From assembly GCA_944386445.1 (NCBI GenBank), contig CALXBD010000132.1:1-39092 (forward strand): DNA of 39,092 bases, given 5' to 3'. Position numbers and translations under genes: made by a program. The notes beneath the pieces are model-generated. The model worked only from the letters and a program-made list of their open reading frames with translations. It ran no database searches and was not told the DNA's origin. Source of the DNA: an uncultured Clostridia bacterium (GTDB lineage Bacteria; Bacillota; Clostridia; Oscillospirales; Ruminococcaceae). How positions within the stretch are numbered: the stretch's first letter is position 1; every line of letters starts with the position of its first letter. Below, piece after piece: positions 25,127-33,690 of the stretch.

Positions 25127-25166
25127 AAACAGCTCCCGGGAAGAAACCCAGGAGCTGTTTTTGTTG
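25127..25166. terminator. Bidirectional terminator between patatin and secA
   Basis: AACAGCTCC and GGAGCTGTT with inner GGG/CCC, followed by TTTTTGTTGTTTT on the plus strand and TTTCTTTAT on the minus strand. It serves two convergent genes. Confidence 0.9.
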
Positions 25167-25168
25167 TT

Positions 25169-27931
25169 TTAATCATTGTCATCAGGGAATTGGCCTGCGC
25201 CGCAGCACTTTTTGTACTTTTTCCCGCTGCCGCAGGGACAGGGGTCATTGCGGCCTACCTTTTTTGCAGCACTGTGCCGTACCGGCTGCTTTTTGACGGT
25301 TTCATCACCATGAGAGGCAACCGTAGGTTTGGCCACCTGTTCCCGCTTGGGTTCCTCTTCAGGATTGCGGAGACGGACTGTCAGCAGCATCTTAACGGTA
25401 TCTTCGCGTATGGAAGCAACCATTTCATCAAACATATCGAAGCCTTCCAGACGGTATTCTACCACCGGATCCCGTTGACCGTAAGAACGCAGGTAAATGC
25501 CCTTCCGCAGTTCGTCCATAGCATCAATGTGATCCATCCATTTAGAGTCTACGTTCCGAAGCAGCACGACACGTTCTACTTCCCGCATCCGATCGGGACC
25601 GATCTCGGCCTCTTTTTCTTCGTATTTTGCCACAGCCTTTTTGTAAAGGATGTCCACAATATCCTTTTTCTCCATATTGCCCAGCTCATTTGGGGTAAAC
25701 TGGAGGTCATCAGGTTCGGTAAAGAAGCCCAGATAGTGATCTCGCAGACCGGCGATATTCCAGTTGTCATGGATCGTTTCATCAGAAAGATAGGTATTTG
25801 CAGTTTCAGTGATGTTCTCCTTCAGCATATCCATGATATATCCCCGGAGATTTTCACCATCCAAAACCTTGGCACGCTGGCTGTAGATCAATTCACGCTG
25901 ACGGTTCATAACGTCGTCAAACTGAAGGACATTGCGGCGGATACCGAAGTTGCGTCCTTCGACCTTCTTCTGTGCGGACTCGATAGAGTTGGTGAGCATT
26001 TTGTTTTCGATAGGCTGATCCTCATCAATTTTCAGCGCTTCCATCATTCCTTGGATCCGCTCGCCGCCGAAGAGACGCATAATATCATCTTCCAGTGAGA
26101 GGAAGAAACGGCTTTCGCCGGGATCGCCCTGACGGCCTGAACGTCCCCGCAGCTGATTGTCGATACGCCGGGATTCATGACGCTCAGTACCCAGAATAAA
26201 CAGACCGCCGGCCTTTCGAACCTCATCAGCTTCTGCTGCAATAATAGGCTTATACTTTTCAACCAGTTCCTGGAATGTTTTGCGTGCATTGAGGATTTCT
26301 TCGTTATCGGTTTCACCGTAGGCATCAGCTTCTGCGATCAAGTCCTCAGAGAAGCCCATTTTTCGCATATCAGTTTTCGCCAAGAACTCGTCATTACCGC
26401 CCAACTTGATATCGGTACCACGGCCTGCCATATTGGTCGCAATTGTGACAGCACCCTTTTTACCTGCCTGAGCTACAATTTCCGCTTCTTTTTCATGGTA
26501 CTTCGCGTTCAAAACCACGTGCTTGATCCCGCGGCGTTTCAGCATACTGCTCAGCAGCTCGGATTTGTCGATGGTAACCGTACCCACCAGAACCGGCTGG
26601 CCTTTTTCATGGCACTCTAAAATCTGCTTGATTACGGCATTGAACTTTCCGCGCTCGTTTTTAAAGACCACATCTTCATGATCTTGCCGAATCACGGGCT
26701 TGTTGGTAGGAATCTCCACCACGTCCAGCTTATAGATTTCACGGAATTCCGCTTCTTCTGTCAAAGCGGTACCGGTCATGCCGGAGAGCTTTTTATATAT
26801 GCGGAACAAATTCTGGAAGGTAATGGTAGCAAGGGTTTTAGACTCCCGTGCAACCTCAACGCCCTCTTTGGCTTCGATTGCCTGATGGAGACCTTCGTTA
26901 TATCGACGGCCGATCATCAGACGACCAGTAAACTCGTCAACAATAATGACCTCGCCGTCTTTGACCACATAATCGACCTCATTATGCATAACGCCGTGGG
27001 CCTTGATCGCCTGGTTGATGTGATGGAGCAGCGTCAAATTCTGAGGATCCATCAGGTTATCGATTCCGAAAGCAAGCTCGGCTTTTTTCACGCCCAGAGG
27101 AGTCAGAGTAGCAGTTTTGGCTTTTTCGTCGACGATATAGTCGCCTTCCAAATCATCGTTATCCTGCTTGTCATCCAGCTCCACGACTTTATTCATCTTC
27201 AAAGTGCGCACGAACCGGTCTACGATCTTATACAAATCTGTAGACTTGTCCCCCTGACCGGAAATAATCAAAGGCGTCCGGGCCTCGTCGATCAAGATGG
27301 AGTCCACCTCGTCCACGATAGCGTAGTTAAAGGGACGCTGAACCCGCTGTTCCTTATAGGTCACCATGTTGTCTCTCAGGTAGTCAAACCCAATTTCGTT
27401 ATTGGTGCCGTAAGTAATGTCACAAGCATAAGCAGCACGGCGCTCATCATTACTCATGTCATGAATAATCAGGCCAACCGTAAGTCCCAAATAACGGTAA
27501 ACCTTGCCCATCCATTCAGAGTCACGCTTTGCCAGATAATCATTGACAGTTACAATATGGACACCTTGTCCTGTCAGAGCGTTCAAATAAGCAGGCAGAA
27601 GGCAAGTCTGTGTTTTACCTTCACCGGTTTTCATCTCAGCGATACGCCCCTGGTGAAGGACAATGCCGCCGATGATCTGTACCGGATAGTGAGGCGTTCC
27701 CAAAACCCGGCGGGTAGCCTCCCGGCAGGTAGCGAATGCGCGGGGAAGGATGGTATCCAAGGTTTCCCCATCGGAGAGCATTCCCTTCAGGTACTCTGTT
27801 TGTTCCTGGAGCTTTTTATCCGGCATAGCCTTATACTCCTCTTCCAAATCGAGCACGCTTTGGAGGATCGGTTTGATTCGTTTCAGTTCCCGTTTGGAGT
27901 AGGAACCGAACATTTTCTCAATGAGTCCCAT
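25169..27931 (-). CDS. secA: Preprotein translocase ATPase SecA
   Basis: A 920-residue motor that drives proteins through SecYEG. Walker A is TGEGKTQ (102-108), Walker B is [17 protein letters not shown], and [13 protein letters not shown] and [20 protein letters not shown] belong to motor domain 2. The preprotein cross-linking and helical scaffold domains are full length. The C-terminus ends with the zinc motif [16 protein letters not shown] for SecB or ribosome contact. The start ([20 protein letters not shown]) is 14 bases from AAAGGA, unusually far; between them lies the short frame ATG GTC TAA. It is transcribed alone behind a structured leader. Confidence 0.97.
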   Translation of the reverse strand: MGLIEKMFGSYSKRELKRIKPILQSVLDLEEEYKAMPDKKLQEQTEYLKGMLSDGETLDTILPRAFATCREATRRVLGTPHYPVQIIGGIVLHQGRIAEMKTGEGKTQTCLLPAYLNALTGQGVHIVTVNDYLAKRDSEWMGKVYRYLGLTVGLIIHDMSNDERRAAYACDITYGTNNEIGFDYLRDNMVTYKEQRVQRPFNYAIVDEVDSILIDEARTPLIISGQGDKSTDLYKIVDRFVRTLKMNKVVELDDKQDNDDLEGDYIVDEKAKTATLTPLGVKKAELAFGIDNLMDPQNLTLLHHINQAIKAHGVMHNEVDYVVKDGEVIIVDEFTGRLMIGRRYNEGLHQAIEAKEGVEVARESKTLATITFQNLFRIYKKLSGMTGTALTEEAEFREIYKLDVVEIPTNKPVIRQDHEDVVFKNERGKFNAVIKQILECHEKGQPVLVGTVTIDKSELLSSMLKRRGIKHVVLNAKYHEKEAEIVAQAGKKGAVTIATNMAGRGTDIKLGGNDEFLAKTDMRKMGFSEDLIAEADAYGETDNEEILNARKTFQELVEKYKPIIAAEADEVRKAGGLFILGTERHESRRIDNQLRGRSGRQGDPGESRFFLSLEDDIMRLFGGERIQGMMEALKIDEDQPIENKMLTNSIESAQKKVEGRNFGIRRNVLQFDDVMNRQRELIYSQRAKVLDGENLRGYIMDMLKENITETANTYLSDETIHDNWNIAGLRDHYLGFFTEPDDLQFTPNELGNMEKKDIVDILYKKAVAKYEEKEAEIGPDRMREVERVVLLRNVDSKWMDHIDAMDELRKGIYLRSYGQRDPVVEYRLEGFDMFDEMVASIREDTVKMLLTVRLRNPEEEPKREQVAKPTVASHGDETVKKQPVRHSAAKKVGRNDPCPCGSGKKYKKCCGAGQFPDDND

Positions 27932-27945
27932 TGTTGTTAGACCAT

Positions 27946-28026
27946 TCCTTTCGGAGTTTTAATTTCAAAACTCTGCCGGCGGCAAGCCGGGCACTGTAAA
28001 TTTTTACGTATTTCTGCGTCCGGCAG
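27946..28026 (-). ncRNA. Structured 5' leader of secA
   Basis: On the minus strand CTGCCGG (28026-28020) can pair with CCGGCAG (27979-27973) over a long loop. It can also fold as a local CTGC-CGGAC-GCAG hairpin, while CCGGC-TTGCC-GCCGG forms from the same 3' bases. GAGTTTT/AAAACTC (27973-27967 and 27960-27954) makes a hairpin directly before the AAAGGA site. Alternative helices near a ribosome site suggest control, but this is not a family I know. Confidence 0.45.
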
Positions 28027-28046
28027 AAAACACCCAATTACATTTT

Positions 28047-28075
28047 ATTATACTCGTTTGAGCCGATTCTTTCAA
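28047..28075 (-). promoter_or_regulatory. Promoter of secA
   Basis: On the minus strand TTGAAA (28075-28070), 17 bases, TATAAT (28052-28047), giving a leader of about 110 bases. Confidence 0.8.
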
Positions 28076-28111
28076 GCAATATTTTATGAATTATCCGAAA
28101 CATTGGATATT

Positions 28112-28906
28112 TCAGCAGATTCCCAGAAGCTCTTCGGCATTCTGATAAAAGATCCGGTCCTTTTCAGCCGAAGTAAGGGGAAGGCTGTCGATAAATTCCG
28201 CGGCATCCGCGCTTGATTGCCAAGGAGCATCGGATCCGAAGAGGACATTTTCTGCGCCGTGCTTCCGGATGATCCGATAAGCCTGTTCCGGGGAGATCAT
28301 TCCCCTCAGAAGAGCTGTATCCATCAGAATATCGGACCCGGCCAGCTTGTCTTCAACTTCATTCCACATGGCAAGCCCACCCAAATGAGCCAGGATAATC
28401 CTTAGTCTTGGGAAAAAGCGATGCAGCCGCAGGATTCCTTCCGGGGTAACGCGGGTGCGATCAGGAGAAACCGAATCCCATCCAGCGTGGAAAACACAAA
28501 GCAGTCCTAGTTCTGAAGCGGTATCATAAACCGGAAACATTCTCCGATCCAAGAGCTCCAGATTTTGATAGTCCGGATGCAGTTTTATACCCTTCAATCC
28601 CATTTCGGAAATTCGGTACAGTTCCTGTTCTGCGGAAGGGGTGGCACCATGGACAGAGCCAAAAGCAAAAATGTTTTTTTCATCCTGGATTGCGGCGGCA
28701 AAATTGTTGACGCTGGACTGCTGATGGGCGTTTGTCGCCACATTCAGACAAACGGCGCGATCTACCTTCCAATCTTTCAATTTGCTGGTAAGATCAGAAA
28801 GTGTGCCGTTCGTCAGAGGCTCATAATGAACGTGGGTTTTTAGCTGGCAGACAGCGTTGTCCGCCACACGATCGGGAAAACAATGGGTGTGAAAATCGAT
28901 TAACAT
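28112..28906 (-). CDS. Amidohydrolase-family metal-dependent hydrolase
   Basis: A 264-residue TIM-barrel protein of the amidohydrolase_2 type. Metal ligands are visible in DFHTHCFPD (His6, His8), GIKLHPDYQ, VFHAGWD, LAHLGG and FGSDAPW (the last Asp). SAEKDRIFYQNAEELLGI is the usual C-terminal helix of this family. The substrate is not evident; relatives include decarboxylases and lactonases. ATG 28906 is favoured because GAGG lies six bases upstream; an ATG at 28918 is also in frame. It has its own promoter. Confidence 0.85.
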   Translation of the reverse strand: MLIDFHTHCFPDRVADNAVCQLKTHVHYEPLTNGTLSDLTSKLKDWKVDRAVCLNVATNAHQQSSVNNFAAAIQDEKNIFAFGSVHGATPSAEQELYRISEMGLKGIKLHPDYQNLELLDRRMFPVYDTASELGLLCVFHAGWDSVSPDRTRVTPEGILRLHRFFPRLRIILAHLGGLAMWNEVEDKLAGSDILMDTALLRGMISPEQAYRIIRKHGAENVLFGSDAPWQSSADAAEFIDSLPLTSAEKDRIFYQNAEELLGIC

Positions 28907-28980
28907 AGGCGTCCTCATCTGGATTCGTTCCGTTTTTCTGTCACTAATTTTGGAGATAATTACCTGATATCTATTGTTTC

Positions 28981-29009
28981 ATCTTAATCTATTTTACCCA
29001 GATTGTCAA
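28981..29009 (-). promoter_or_regulatory. Promoter of the amidohydrolase gene
   Basis: On the minus strand TTGACA (29009-29004), 17 bases, TAAGAT (28986-28981). Confidence 0.75.
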
Positions 29010-29074
29010 CCGTATGACTTTTGAAAAAACGATTCTTTGACTGAAGAGGTTCTTTTATTTGTGTTATACCTCAT

Positions 29075-29103
29075 AAAAAGGGGACCGGATCATTCCAGTC
29101 CCC
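29075..29103 (-). terminator. Terminator overlapping the end of the 56-residue gene
   Basis: On the minus strand GGGGACTGGA pairs with TCCGGTCCCC around ATGA and is followed by TTTTTAT. The 5' arm encodes the last residues (Gly-Leu-Glu) and the stop codon TGA lies in the loop. Confidence 0.88.
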
Positions 29104-29260
29104 TGAGCTTTTCCACGCAGTCCTGCATTTCCGCAAACGATGCAGCATCCTTCGCAAAAACCCAGGACTGCAATTCCGGCGGAAGCGCATAAAAATACTC
29201 ATAACTGGTCAGATCCTGATCCAGCAGATCTGTAATTCCCAGATAGTATCGATCTTTCAT
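29090..29260 (-). CDS. Small protein of unknown function, 56 residues
   Basis: MKDRYYLGITDLLDQDLTSY is followed by an acidic, aromatic stretch (EYFYALPPELQSWVF) and a helix ending EMQDCVEKLRGLE. No metal site, signal peptide or membrane segment. I do not recognise the family, though a short acidic protein with a YEYFYxLP core looks like a conserved clostridial type. AAAGGAAA lies before ATG 29260, next to a GGACG/CGTCC hairpin (29276-29291). A longer reading to 29437 would cross the copA promoter and is rejected. A strong terminator overlapping its stop supports a real gene. Confidence 0.7.
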   Translation of the reverse strand: MKDRYYLGITDLLDQDLTSYEYFYALPPELQSWVFAKDAASFAEMQDCVEKLRGLE

Positions 29261-29364
29261 AGAGATTTCCTTTCCGGACGTTTGAGCGTCCGATTTTAGT
29301 ATTCCGCCCGGAGCGATACTCATTCTTTGTGGTGCAATTTGGTCAGATTTTGCTTGGAAAGGTG

Positions 29365-29392
29365 TTGACAAATTTTTTAAAAATGTTATACT
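29365..29392 (+). promoter_or_regulatory. Promoter of the copA-csoR operon
   Basis: TTGACA (29365-29370), 16 bases, TATACT (29387-29392). Transcription should begin near 29399, just before the putative CsoR site. Confidence 0.8.
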
Positions 29393-29401
29393 AGAATCAA
29401 A

Positions 29402-29419
29402 CACCCCCCACAGGGGGAG
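29402..29419 (+). promoter_or_regulatory. Putative CsoR operator
   Basis: CACCCCCCACAGGGGGAG: a C tract and a G tract in inverted arrangement, as in CsoR operators. It sits between the transcription start and the ribosome site (GGAGG at 29425-29429). A CsoR gene ends the operon. Confidence 0.65.
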
Positions 29420-29435
29420 GGATAGGAGGCTCTGC

Positions 29436-31985
29436 ATGAAACAAAAATATCAGGTTACAGGTATGTCCTGTGCGGCCTGTTCTGCACATGTTGAAAAGGC
29501 GGTGGGACAGCTGGATGGAGTTAAAAAAGTAACCGTCAGCCTGTTGACAAATAGTATGACCGTGGAGTATGATGATTCTCGTATCAATGATGCTGCGATT
29601 ATCAAGGCAGTGGAAAATTCGGGCTACGGCGCCGCCGTTGAGGGCGCAAAGGCTGCTAAAGATCAGGCAGGTTCTGCCCAGGAGGCCGCCGATAATGCTT
29701 CTAAAAGTGTAAAACGTCGGTTGATCGTATCCTTTGCCTTTATGATTCCCTTGTTTTATCTGTCTATGGGGCATATGATGGGTTGGCCGCTGCCGTCTAT
29801 TTTTCACGGAACGGAGAACGCAATTACCTTTGCTTTTACGCAGCTGCTGCTCTGTTTGCCCATTGTAGCTGTCAACCACAAATATTTTACAGGTGGATAC
29901 AAGGCGCTTTGGCATCGGGCACCTAATATGGATTCATTGATCGCCATCGGCTCCTCCGCGGCAATCGTTTACGGAATCTGGGCAATTTACTGCATCGGCT
30001 GGGGCTTGGGACATGGAAATTCGGCAATGGTAGAGCAGTATTCCATGGATCTTTATTTTGAAACCTCCGGGATGATTTTAGCGCTCATTACGCTGGGAAA
30101 ATTTTTGGAGGCACGCTCTAAGGGAAAGACTTCCGAAGCAATCACCAAATTGGTTGCGCTTGCCCCGAAGACCGCTTTTGTGGAGCGGGAGGGCACAGAG
30201 CAGGAAATTCCGGCGGAAGAGGTTGTTCCGGGCGATATCGTCGTGATTCGCCCCGGCGGACGCGTCCCGGTAGACGGAGTCGTTGTATCCGGCAACTCAT
30301 CTGTGGACGAGTCGGCTCTGACCGGAGAGAGTATCCCCGTGGAAAAGCAGCCGGGAGATAAGCTCACAGGGGGAACCATCAACAAGGCCGGATTTATGAA
30401 AATGGAAGCCCGCAAAGTCGGAAATGATACCGCTTTGGCACAGATCATTCGGTTGGTAGAAGAGGCTGCGTCTTCTAAGGCACCCATCGCAAAGCTGGCA
30501 GACCGGGTCAGCGGCGTATTCGTGCCGGTCGTGATCGGCATCGCGCTACTGTCTGTACTGGTCTGGCTGCTGGTAGGAAAAGGTTTGGCTTTTTCCATTT
30601 CGATTGGGATTGCAGTACTGGTCATTTCGTGTCCGTGCGCTTTGGGATTGGCTACACCGACTGCCATTATGGTCGGTACCGGTAAGGGAGCGGAAAACGG
30701 GATCCTGATCAAATCCGGAGAAGCGCTGGAAACCGCTCATCAGGTGGATACTGTAGTGTTGGATAAGACTGGCACCGTTACGGAAGGTGTTCCCAAAGTA
30801 ACGGATATCCTTCCGACAGGATATTCGGAAGGAGAATTGCTGCGTCTGGCAGCAGCCATCGAAAGCCGCTCGGAACATCCTTTGGCAGAGGCGGTCGTGC
30901 GGGCAGCCAATGAAAAAGGACTGGAATTCCCGGAACCGGAAGGATTCAACTCTATTCCTGGGCGGGGAATAGAAGCGGTTCTGGAAGGCCGCAAATGGCT
31001 TTCCGGCAACCGTCAGTTGATGGATGAACGCGGAATCGCATTGGGTGATTCTCTGGCTGCAGCTGAAAAGCTGGCTGATGACGGAAAGACCGTCTTGTAT
31101 TTTGCCTGTGAAGGAAATCTGGCGGGAATGATTGCCGCAGCGGATACGATCAAGGCTACCAGCGCCGAAGCAGTGTCGGAAATGAAACAGTTGGGACTTT
31201 CAGTTGTAATGCTGACCGGCGACAGCGCGCGTACTGCGGAAGCAATTCGCCGGCAAGCCGGAATCGAAACTGTTATCGCGGAAGTTCTCCCCGACGGAAA
31301 GGAACAGGAAGTCCGGCGGCTTCAGGAGCAAGGCCGTAAAGTGGCAATGGTAGGGGATGGTATCAACGATGCCCCCGCTTTGGCAAGGGCTGATGTGGGT
31401 ATGGCAATCGGCGCCGGTACCGATGTGGCAATTGAATCCGCAGATATCGTTCTGATGAAGGGTGATTTGCGAGATGTGGCTACCGCTGTCCGGCTGAGCC
31501 GGGCGGTGATCCGGAATATAAAGGAGAACCTGTTCTGGGCGCTTTGCTATAACAGCTTGGGAATTCCGCTGGCAGCGGGGGTCTTTTATGCAGCGCTTCA
31601 ATGGAAGCTCAACCCCATGTTCGGCGCCGCCGCTATGAGTCTCAGTTCCATCTGTGTCGTCATGAACGCGCTGCGGCTGCGGTTTTTCAAGGCCGGTCAT
31701 GCTGCTTCTTGTCCGACCGGTGCCTGTCCAATTGCCGCCAGAGCTGCCGAGCAGCCTGTGGCCGGTAAACATCCGGTTGTGCTCCGCATTGAGGGAATGA
31801 GCTGCAGTCATTGTACTGGCCGGGTTACCCAAGCTTTGGCAGCAATTGGCGTGCAGGCTGAGGTAACGTTGGATCCGGGTATGGCAAAAGCGGAAGTATC
31901 TGCTGAGATCACCGACAAATTGCTGAAAAAAACGGTAGAAGAAGCAGGATACAAGGTGGTTGACATTGAGCATCCTGAACAATAA
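29436..31985 (+). CDS. copA: Copper-exporting P1B-type ATPase with HMA domains at both ends
   Basis: An 849-residue Cu(I) exporter. The N-terminal HMA has GMSCAAC (9-15). The membrane metal site is CPC (399-401) in ISCPCALGLATPT. The P domain has the phosphorylated Asp443 in DKTGTVTEG and GDGINDAPALARADVGMAIG; TGES is the actuator motif. A second HMA at the C-terminus has GMSCSHC (about 787-793), after a Cys-containing linker (CPTGACP). Most bacterial CopA proteins carry their HMA domains only at the N-terminus. It is co-transcribed with csoR, 27 bases downstream. Confidence 0.95.
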   Translation: MKQKYQVTGMSCAACSAHVEKAVGQLDGVKKVTVSLLTNSMTVEYDDSRINDAAIIKAVENSGYGAAVEGAKAAKDQAGSAQEAADNASKSVKRRLIVSFAFMIPLFYLSMGHMMGWPLPSIFHGTENAITFAFTQLLLCLPIVAVNHKYFTGGYKALWHRAPNMDSLIAIGSSAAIVYGIWAIYCIGWGLGHGNSAMVEQYSMDLYFETSGMILALITLGKFLEARSKGKTSEAITKLVALAPKTAFVEREGTEQEIPAEEVVPGDIVVIRPGGRVPVDGVVVSGNSSVDESALTGESIPVEKQPGDKLTGGTINKAGFMKMEARKVGNDTALAQIIRLVEEAASSKAPIAKLADRVSGVFVPVVIGIALLSVLVWLLVGKGLAFSISIGIAVLVISCPCALGLATPTAIMVGTGKGAENGILIKSGEALETAHQVDTVVLDKTGTVTEGVPKVTDILPTGYSEGELLRLAAAIESRSEHPLAEAVVRAANEKGLEFPEPEGFNSIPGRGIEAVLEGRKWLSGNRQLMDERGIALGDSLAAAEKLADDGKTVLYFACEGNLAGMIAAADTIKATSAEAVSEMKQLGLSVVMLTGDSARTAEAIRRQAGIETVIAEVLPDGKEQEVRRLQEQGRKVAMVGDGINDAPALARADVGMAIGAGTDVAIESADIVLMKGDLRDVATAVRLSRAVIRNIKENLFWALCYNSLGIPLAAGVFYAALQWKLNPMFGAAAMSLSSICVVMNALRLRFFKAGHAASCPTGACPIAARAAEQPVAGKHPVVLRIEGMSCSHCTGRVTQALAAIGVQAEVTLDPGMAKAEVSAEITDKLLKKTVEEAGYKVVDIEHPEQ

Positions 31986-32012
31986 AGCGTCAAAATGAAA
32001 AGGAGAACAATC

Positions 32013-32273
32013 ATGAAAGCCGATCATCAGAAAATCAGCAACCTTATGAAAACTGTCCGTGGTCAGATCGACGGCATCCTTCGGATGATCGAAGACGACC
32101 GGTACTGCATGGATGTGGCTCATCAGATCATGGCCGCAGAAGCAATCCTTCGGAAAGCCAATAAGGAAGTTTTGAAGGCACATATGGAATCCTGTGTCAA
32201 GGAAGCCATCGAAAACGGAGATACAACCAAAATCGATGAGTTGACTCAGTTGATCGATCGGGCCTTGCCGTAA
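32013..32273 (+). CDS. csoR: CsoR-family copper-sensing repressor
   Basis: An 86-residue all-helical repressor of the DUF156/CsoR family. The Cu(I) ligands are Cys32 (RYCMDVAHQI), His57 and Cys61 (KAHMESCVKEAI), the C-H-C set of true copper sensors. VRGQIDGILRMIEDDR is the DNA-contacting first helix region. Copper binding should release the GC-rich operator upstream of copA. ATG 32013 has AAAAGGAG eight bases upstream; an in-frame ATG at 31995 is less likely. Being last in the operon makes the circuit autoregulatory. Confidence 0.92.
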   Translation: MKADHQKISNLMKTVRGQIDGILRMIEDDRYCMDVAHQIMAAEAILRKANKEVLKAHMESCVKEAIENGDTTKIDELTQLIDRALP

Positions 32274-32304
32274 ACCTGAGTTTATAAAATTATCGGAGAT
32301 GTTG

Positions 32305-32336
32305 AAAGCCGGACAGAATTTTCTGTCCGGCTTTTG
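32305..32336 (+). terminator. Terminator of the copA-csoR operon
   Basis: AAAGCCGGACAG and CTGTCCGGCTTT enclose AATTTT and end in TTTT. Confidence 0.92.
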
Positions 32337-32390
32337 CATGTGGAAAAACGGTGAGGACCTTTGGATCAAGGTGTTTTTTAATACTTGATG

Positions 32391-33053
32391 TTATAATTGC
32401 TGCTTTTCAACATGATGTAAATGAAATTGGTTCTTGCGAAAGGTCAAAATTCCTTCCTTTTGCATACGTCCGAGTTCTTTCGACAATGCGCTGCGCTCCA
32501 CGTTTAGATAATCCGCCATTTGTTGGCGGTCAAAGGGAATGACAAATTTCATGGTACCACGTTTTACGGCTTCCGAGGATAAATAGGTCATGATCCTGGC
32601 ACGGATGCTCTTAGAAGAAATGCAAAACACCCGATTTGACCATGCGAGATTTTTGCTTGTAGAGAGCACCAGCATGTTATATAACAATTTGTTGTACCAG
32701 GAGCGGGTTTGATTATGAGAAGACAGCAAAATGCCGATGTCTACAAACAGCACTTCGCAATCTTGTACGGCAATGACGTCTACCATGATCGGCACCTTGC
32801 AAAAAGCGTAGGTTTCGGCAAAAGCTTGCCCTTCTGAAATGTTATGCAAAATGATGCGGTTTCCCCACAGATCGATGTTTTCAATATGGATCTCACCGGA
32901 AAGCAAAATGCCGAATTCCTCGGTTTGATCCCCTGTGTGGAACAGAATAGCCCCTTTTTCGTATTCAGCCGTATGAATCCATCCGCATGATGCCATTTCG
33001 CTGTATTCTTCCGGGGTGATGTCGTTAAAAATGGGATGTTGAATAGGAACCAT
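32391..33053 (-). CDS. Crp/Fnr-family transcriptional regulator (HcpR-like)
   Basis: A 220-residue regulator. The cyclic-nucleotide-binding-like fold spans about 10-125 (GAILFHTGDQTEEFGILLSG, GQAFAETYAF), then a dimer helix and a winged helix with FDRQQMADYLNVERSALSKE. No N-terminal FNR iron-sulfur cysteine cluster is evident. It is divergent from cupin-hcp, the standard setting of HcpR-type regulators that respond to nitric oxide or nitrite, so that role is inferred. GGAGG lies seven bases before the ATG. Its promoter and a 14-base palindrome are in the shared intergenic region. Confidence 0.88.
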   Translation of the reverse strand: MVPIQHPIFNDITPEEYSEMASCGWIHTAEYEKGAILFHTGDQTEEFGILLSGEIHIENIDLWGNRIILHNISEGQAFAETYAFCKVPIMVDVIAVQDCEVLFVDIGILLSSHNQTRSWYNKLLYNMLVLSTSKNLAWSNRVFCISSKSIRARIMTYLSSEAVKRGTMKFVIPFDRQQMADYLNVERSALSKELGRMQKEGILTFRKNQFHLHHVEKQQL

Positions 33054-33069
33054 AAAAAGCCTCCGTTCC

Positions 33070-33083
33070 GTGGTTTAAACCAC
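33070..33083. promoter_or_regulatory. Palindromic operator shared by Crp/Fnr gene and cupin-hcp
   Basis: GTGGTTTAAACCAC is a perfect 14-base palindrome with the 5-4-5 geometry of Crp/Fnr sites. It lies about +14 on the regulator transcript and at -41.5 relative to the plus-strand start predicted from TATACT 33106-33111. Confidence 0.65.
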
Positions 33084-33098
33084 ATACTTTTTGCTTTT

Positions 33099-33127
33099 AT
33101 TGTACTATACTTAAGACAATAAAACAA
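33099..33127 (-). promoter_or_regulatory. Promoter of the Crp/Fnr gene
   Basis: On the minus strand TTGTTT (33127-33122), 17 bases, TACAAT (33104-33099). Confidence 0.65.
33106..33111 (+). promoter_or_regulatory. -10 box of the cupin-hcp promoter
   Basis: TATACT without a usable -35 box at any normal spacing, as expected for an activator-dependent class II promoter. The start would be near 33118. Confidence 0.5.
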
Positions 33128-33140
33128 GGAGGGCAATGAA

Positions 33141-33182
33141 ATGATTGAAAATATATTTTTACAAAGCAGAAGTCTGCGGTAA
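33141..33182 (+). CDS. 13-codon minicistron in the cupin-hcp leader
   Basis: ATG 33141 begins MIENIFLQSRSLR and stops at TAA 33180-33182. The ribosome site GGAGGG (33128-33133) is stronger than those of many full genes here and lies seven bases upstream. It could be a leader peptide, or the surviving 5' end of a deleted gene. Nothing in the peptide is recognisable. The rest of the leader to 33338 holds a TTCAA-GTAA-TTGAA inverted repeat (33192-33205) and TCGCATGCGA (33257-33266), and no gene. Confidence 0.4.
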   Translation: MIENIFLQSRSLR

Positions 33183-33338
33183 CTGCGCTGATTCAAGTAA
33201 TTGAAGAGTAGTTTATCCAGTTGTATCTGCAAAATACCTTATCATAAAAGTTCGAATCGCATGCGAATTTTCAGTGCGTTGAATAAGCAGCAGGCAAAAG
33301 ATTGAAACTATATGTATAGACAGATTGGAGGTCGTCTT

Positions 33339-33671
33339 ATGAGTTCAAAAATCAAAAATATCAGTCAGGCAGAGGTCTTGGTCTTAAAGGATCAGATTGC
33401 TTATCAGGAAGGTCAGGTAGTCAGTAAAACGTTGGCACAGAACAACGCTTTAAGTGTTACCTTGTTCTCCTTTGCAAAGGGAGAAGAAATCAGTACCCAT
33501 GAATCCGGCGGCGATGCTTTTGTAACCTGCCTCGACGGCGTGGGAAAAATTACCATTGATGGAATCAGCTATCTGCTCCATGAGGGTGAATCCATTGTGA
33601 TGCCTGCCGGGCATCCTCATGCGGTATATGGGGAAGAGCAATTTAAGATGCTGTTAGTTGTCGTGTTCTAA
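33339..33671 (+). CDS. Small cupin-domain protein
   Basis: A 110-residue single-domain cupin. Motif 1 is [20 protein letters not shown] (His and acidic residues in place), and motif 2 is [15 protein letters not shown] with two histidines, so a metal site is likely. Cupins of this size bind small ligands or protect against metal or oxidative damage; the role here is unknown. Its position directly before hcp suggests a linked stress function. ATG 33339 has GGAGG seven bases upstream. Nineteen bases separate it from hcp. Confidence 0.85.
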   Translation: MSSKIKNISQAEVLVLKDQIAYQEGQVVSKTLAQNNALSVTLFSFAKGEEISTHESGGDAFVTCLDGVGKITIDGISYLLHEGESIVMPAGHPHAVYGEEQFKMLLVVVF

Positions 33672-33690
33672 AAAGAAAAAGGAGTTTTAT

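Noticed and set aside
26678-27940. Plus-strand open frame of 420 codons opposite secA
   Set aside because: Antisense shadow of secA with no recognisable domains.
29261-29437. Extended N-terminus (60 codons) for the small gene before copA
   Set aside because: It would cross the copA promoter and operator; a good ribosome site supports the internal ATG at 29260.
31200-32369. Minus-strand open frame of 389 codons
   Set aside because: Antisense to copA and csoR, crosses the operon terminator, no motifs.
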